A stretch of 64,000 nt of DNA from G965261475 sp965261475 [NCBI: bacterium]. GTDB lineage: Bacteria > SAR324 > XYD2-FULL-50-16. Under the pieces are notes generated by a model. That model saw only the letters and a list, made by a program, of their open reading frames with translations. It did no database searches and was not told where the DNA came from. The position numbers were made by a program, and so were the translations under genes. Shown here in pieces: positions 61,160 through 64,000 of the stretch (positions within the stretch are counted from its first letter, which is position 1; every line of letters starts with the position of its first letter). The stretch lies in contig OZ253454.1 of NCBI GenBank assembly GCA_965261475.1, forward strand, positions 1,364,001 to 1,428,000, written 5' to 3'.

Positions 61160-61879
61160 TTAAAATCCAAAATTAAATATCAGATTCGTTTCACTAGAGC
61201 TGAAATTTACTTGTCGTCCACCAAAATTTACATTTTTACTCAAATTGACTTTTTGTTCTAATGTCAAATTCAGATAACCTTTAGCATCAAAAGCAATGCC
61301 GTAAGCATACCAAGAATCCATAAAACTAACATTTTTGGATATATTCTTTATACCTGTACTTTGGTTATTTGGGTCAAATTCCGCTGAATTATATAAAATT
61401 GAAGTACTGTAAAATCCAGTTGCAATATAAGGTTGAAAAACTTTTGCAAATGTTGTGTGCAATTTAATTCCTAACTCTAGATTCATCATAGTAGCTACTT
61501 CAGGTACTTCTTGATTTACATCAATAGTTATATCACGCACTATTTGCTCTAATTCCAAACTTTCACCAGGCACTATGGTTAATCTATCATTTATTTTTTC
61601 TACTACTGCCTCTCTTACGTCTTCTGGAATTCGTACTACTCCTGCTATTCTATTTTTTCCCGCATATGCTCCAATAGTAGTGTTAAGCACAATACCAACA
61701 TGCTGCCAATCGCGAAAAAATCGCACTCCAAAGACAGATAAATTATTTAAATTTGGAGTATCACCTGTACTTTCTAGATTCAAAGCACTTTTAAAACCTC
61801 TGTTCCCTAAAATAATATCAGCTGCAAAAATATCGCTACCTACTACAAATGCCAATAAAATAAAAATAAATTTTTTCAT
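61160..61879 (-). CDS. Probable outer-membrane beta-barrel protein
   Basis: 239 aa with a signal peptide (KKFIFILLAFVVGSDIFA, cleavage near residue 19). Strand-like segments such as VFGVRFFRDWQHVGIVLNTTIGAYAG, FQPYIATGFYSTSILYN and ETNLIFNFGF, with a C-terminal Phe, indicate a small barrel. A more hydrophilic, acidic stretch in the middle (about 85-125, EDVREAVVEKINDR) may be an external loop or plug. Both this and the next gene share the layout signal-barrel-F. No family name can be given. Confidence 0.75.
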   Translation of the reverse strand: MKKFIFILLAFVVGSDIFAADIILGNRGFKSALNLESTGDTPNLNNLSVFGVRFFRDWQHVGIVLNTTIGAYAGKNRIAGVVRIPEDVREAVVEKINDRLTIVPGESLELEQIVRDITIDVNQEVPEVATMMNLELGIKLHTTFAKVFQPYIATGFYSTSILYNSAEFDPNNQSTGIKNISKNVSFMDSWYAYGIAFDAKGYLNLTLEQKVNLSKNVNFGGRQVNFSSSETNLIFNFGF

Positions 61880-61921
61880 ATATAATCTTATTACTCTGCA
61901 AGAGCATTTTACATACTAACA

Positions 61922-62182
61922 TTAGTGGAGAAAAAATAAAATATTTAAAATCAATTTTTCTAAGAGGTACAAAGAAATAATCGCAACCATAGGGCTAAAA
62001 TCCAACCCTCCTATTACTGGTACATAGCGGCGAAAAAAATTTAAAAAAGGATCGGTAATGCGATATAAATAACCTAATATAGGATGATATCCAAGAGATA
62101 GCCAAGTCAATAAAGAGCGAATAATGATTAAAAAAATATAAATTCTAATCACCTTTTGTAAAAATATAAATGCTAAAAACAT
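61922..62182 (-). CDS. yggT: YggT-family membrane protein
   Basis: 86-aa inner-membrane protein with two main helices and the YggT core: IIIRSLLTWLSLGYHPILGYLYRITDPFLNFFRRYVPVIGGLDFSPMVAII (R-S-L, TDPxLxxxRR-xP, GGxDxSP). YggT proteins are linked to membrane/cell-division or ion homeostasis, without firm biochemistry. E. coli YggT has two tandem copies; this is a single-copy version. It is 42 nt before the outer-membrane gene on the same strand and may be transcribed with it. Confidence 0.88.
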   Translation of the reverse strand: MFLAFIFLQKVIRIYIFLIIIRSLLTWLSLGYHPILGYLYRITDPFLNFFRRYVPVIGGLDFSPMVAIISLYLLEKLILNILFFLH

Positions 62183-62314
62183 AATAGATATCTAAATATT
62201 ACTGAGTCCAGTGACGATACATTGCAAATAACAACATACCAATCCGCTTACTTACTGCCATTCCTTACTAATTGCTAAAGAATAAACTAGAGATCAAGTT
62301 CAAACTTACAATGT

Positions 62315-64000
62315 TTATTGGAACAGTATCTCTTGATATTTGGGTAACTGCCAAAGACTATCATCTACCATAGCCTCTATAGTATCTGATAAACTACGCA
62401 CCTCACCCATGCAGGGTAAAATCTTACTTTGACTATATTTTGCTGCCTTGAGCTCTTCTTTGACATTTTTAGCATTAGCCAGTAGTTCTTTTAAACTATT
62501 ATTTTTATCAATCAAAGAATTAATAGTAACAGTTAGTTTGCTCAACTGCTCTTTTTGATTGCTCAAACTCACGCTCGGTATTCCAGCTTGCTGACTAGCA
62601 ATAATACTATTAGCAAGTTGCTCTTGTTGCTGATAACTGCTAGGCAACACCATACTATCAATTAAATTCCATAGAGTTTTAGCTTCAATACCTATAATAA
62701 TAGCATATTTTGTAAGGCGAACACTTTGACGAGATATAATTTCTGCTTTACTTAAAACTCGATATTTCTCAAACAAATCTACAATTTCTTTTTTGGAATA
62801 AACCGCAAAAGCATCTACCGAATTAGTAAAATTTGGTAAATTCCTTTTTTTTGCTTCTTTAGTCCACTGTGCAGAGTAATTATCTCCGTTAAAAACAATC
62901 CTAGAATGTTCATCCCAAATTTCTTTGATAATATGACATATAGATAAATTTTTTTCTGTTTTTTTAGCAAGTTTTTTTGTTAATTGCTCAGTTACATAAT
63001 CCATAGAATCAGCAACTATAGTATTTAGAGTAAAGTTAGGTACGGCTATGTTTTGCGAAGAACCTAAGGCTCTAAACTCAAATTTATTACCAGTAAAAGC
63101 AAAAGGAGAAGTTCTATTCCTATCAGAATCCTGTTTTGGGATAGGAGGTAGAGTATCTACAAAAAGATCAATATTACTTTGTTTATCTGAATTAAAATCT
63201 TTACCTGCTGTAAATCTATCTAAAATACTTTTGAGAGCTTGACCTAAAAAAATAGAAATAATAGCAGGAGGGGCTTCATTTGCACCCATCCTATGATCGT
63301 TCCTAGCAGAAGAAACAGAAATTTTTAGCATTTCTGCGTGTTTATCAACCGCCCTAATAATAATAGCAATGATCAAAAGAAAAATACAATTTTCTTTTGA
63401 TTGCTTGCAAGGCTCTAACAAATTTTTTCCATCAGCAGTAATAGACCAATTACAATGTTTGCCGCTGCCATTGATACCTTCAAAAGGTTTCTCGTGTAGT
63501 AATGCTTTTAAATCATATTTTTCTGCTACCTCATCTAAAATCTGCATAATTAATAAATTTTGATCAGAGCTCAAAATAGAATCTTGAAAAATAGGCGCTA
63601 TTTCAAATTGAGAAGGAGCTACTTCATTATGACGAGTCGTAATAGGAATGCCTAATCGATAGGCTTCGTTTTCAACATCTTGCATAAAACGCAGTATTCT
63701 AGGCTTGATCGAACCAAAGTAGTGATCATTTAATTCTTGTCCTTTATAGGGAGAATTCCCTATGAGAGTTCTGCCACAAGCAACTAAATCAGGACGCTCA
63801 AAATAAGTGTTTCGATCTATTAAAAAATACTCCTGTTCGACACCAATATTAATGGCAACATTTTGACAGTTTTGACCCAAAACTGTTAGCAATTTTTTAG
63901 TACTTGTTGTGAGAGCTATGCAAGAACGAAGCAATGGAGTTTTTAAATCTAAAGCCTCCCCAGTGTAAGAAAAAAATACAGAAGGAATACAAAGGGTTGC
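62315..64000 (-). CDS. glnN: Type III glutamine synthetase (GlnN), N-terminus beyond window
   Basis: ATP-dependent glutamine synthesis from glutamate and ammonia. 561 residues are visible, continuous to the right edge; type III enzymes are ~700-730 aa, so ~150 N-terminal residues are missing. Reading a start at the TTG 63934 would be wrong, because the frame continues upstream as CIPSVFFSYTGEALDLKTPLLRS, a conserved block. Other signatures: GVEQEYFLID, TRHNEVAPSQFEIAP, GINGSGKHCNWSI, FEFRALGSSQNIAVPNFTLNT, and the ending VDDSLWQLPKYQEILF. Type III GS is common in Bacteroidetes, cyanobacteria and some proteobacteria. Confidence 0.95.
   Translation of the reverse strand, partial: ATLCIPSVFFSYTGEALDLKTPLLRSCIALTTSTKKLLTVLGQNCQNVAINIGVEQEYFLIDRNTYFERPDLVACGRTLIGNSPYKGQELNDHYFGSIKPRILRFMQDVENEAYRLGIPITTRHNEVAPSQFEIAPIFQDSILSSDQNLLIMQILDEVAEKYDLKALLHEKPFEGINGSGKHCNWSITADGKNLLEPCKQSKENCIFLLIIAIIIRAVDKHAEMLKISVSSARNDHRMGANEAPPAIISIFLGQALKSILDRFTAGKDFNSDKQSNIDLFVDTLPPIPKQDSDRNRTSPFAFTGNKFEFRALGSSQNIAVPNFTLNTIVADSMDYVTEQLTKKLAKKTEKNLSICHIIKEIWDEHSRIVFNGDNYSAQWTKEAKKRNLPNFTNSVDAFAVYSKKEIVDLFEKYRVLSKAEIISRQSVRLTKYAIIIGIEAKTLWNLIDSMVLPSSYQQQEQLANSIIASQQAGIPSVSLSNQKEQLSKLTVTINSLIDKNNSLKELLANAKNVKEELKAAKYSQSKILPCMGEVRSLSDTIEAMVDDSLWQLPKYQEILFQ

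Noticed and set aside
63932-63934. TTG as start of the glutamine synthetase
   Set aside because: The frame continues to the window edge with conserved type III GS sequence, so the gene is cut by the edge.

Overview
The window reads as a chromosomal segment from an AT-rich (by eye roughly one third G+C), densely coded Gram-negative bacterium with a small or reduced-looking genome. The Gram-negative envelope is shown by Skp/OmpH, FabZ, GmhB (LPS heptose), Mpl (murein peptide recycling), two signal-peptide beta-barrel candidates ending in Phe, and a lipoprotein. Gene types point in two directions. CyaY, Orn, Mpl and the pseudomonad/actinobacterial-type DapD are familiar from Gamma/Betaproteobacteria. 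Type-III glutamine synthetase, archaeal/eukaryotic-type ProS, a PgpH-like 7TM-HD protein and a very long S41 protease are commoner in Deltaproteobacteria/Bdellovibrionota-like or Bacteroidetes lineages. I therefore call it a proteobacterium in the broad sense and do not name a genus. UGA is a normal stop, and I found no tRNA, rRNA, insertion sequence, prophage or CRISPR.

Layout. 1-6954: partial thrB, a WecA/MraY-family transferase, pdxA, an aquaporin, an unknown protein overlapping mpl, and a flavodoxin. 7230-17993: a long plus-strand run, clpA, an unknown membrane protein, rho, rpmE, prfA, cyaY, skp, fabZ, dapD and a prc-like S41 protease, many with overlaps or gaps under 25 nt. 18053-23016 (minus): a small b-type-cytochrome-like protein, a CLC transporter with CBS domains, an FAD oxidoreductase and proS. 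23109-38966 (plus): gmk, a subtilisin-like lipoprotein, nuoLMN, groESL, argB, dapE, a PgpH-like protein and mltD. 39080-51522 (minus): a YejA-like binding protein, orn, rpoB, rpoC, a small membrane protein and ahcY. 51675-64000: engB, an RNB nuclease, tyrA, two transsulfuration enzymes, prfB with its programmed frameshift, gmhB, cca, two outer-membrane proteins, yggT and partial glnN.

How the genes fit together. DapD and DapE supply meso-DAP, Mpl recycles DAP-containing murein peptide, and MltD cuts murein. AhcY, a cystathionine beta-synthase-like enzyme and a gamma-lyase/synthase-like enzyme could carry methionine sulfur to cysteine (reverse transsulfuration). ThrB, ArgB, TyrA and GlnN show that some amino-acid synthesis is retained. 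NuoLMN are the proton-pumping membrane arm of complex I. GroESL, ClpA, the S41 and S8 proteases and Skp handle protein quality. Classical operons are broken up: rpoBC lacks upstream rplJL, nuoLMN lacks nuoA-K, prfA lacks prmC, and skp-fabZ lacks lpxD/lpxA/bamA.

The most interesting signals are a perfect 15-bp inverted repeat over the -35 box of a near-consensus groESL promoter (not CIRCE), the complete prfB frameshift module in a genome whose leader Shine-Dalgarno sites look mostly weak, an unrecognised ~417-aa protein coupled to mpl, a membrane protein before rho that resembles a stand-alone FtsK membrane domain, an aquaporin lacking the usual filter arginine, and a CLC protein lacking the internal proton glutamate. 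I did not find a clearly new multi-gene system.
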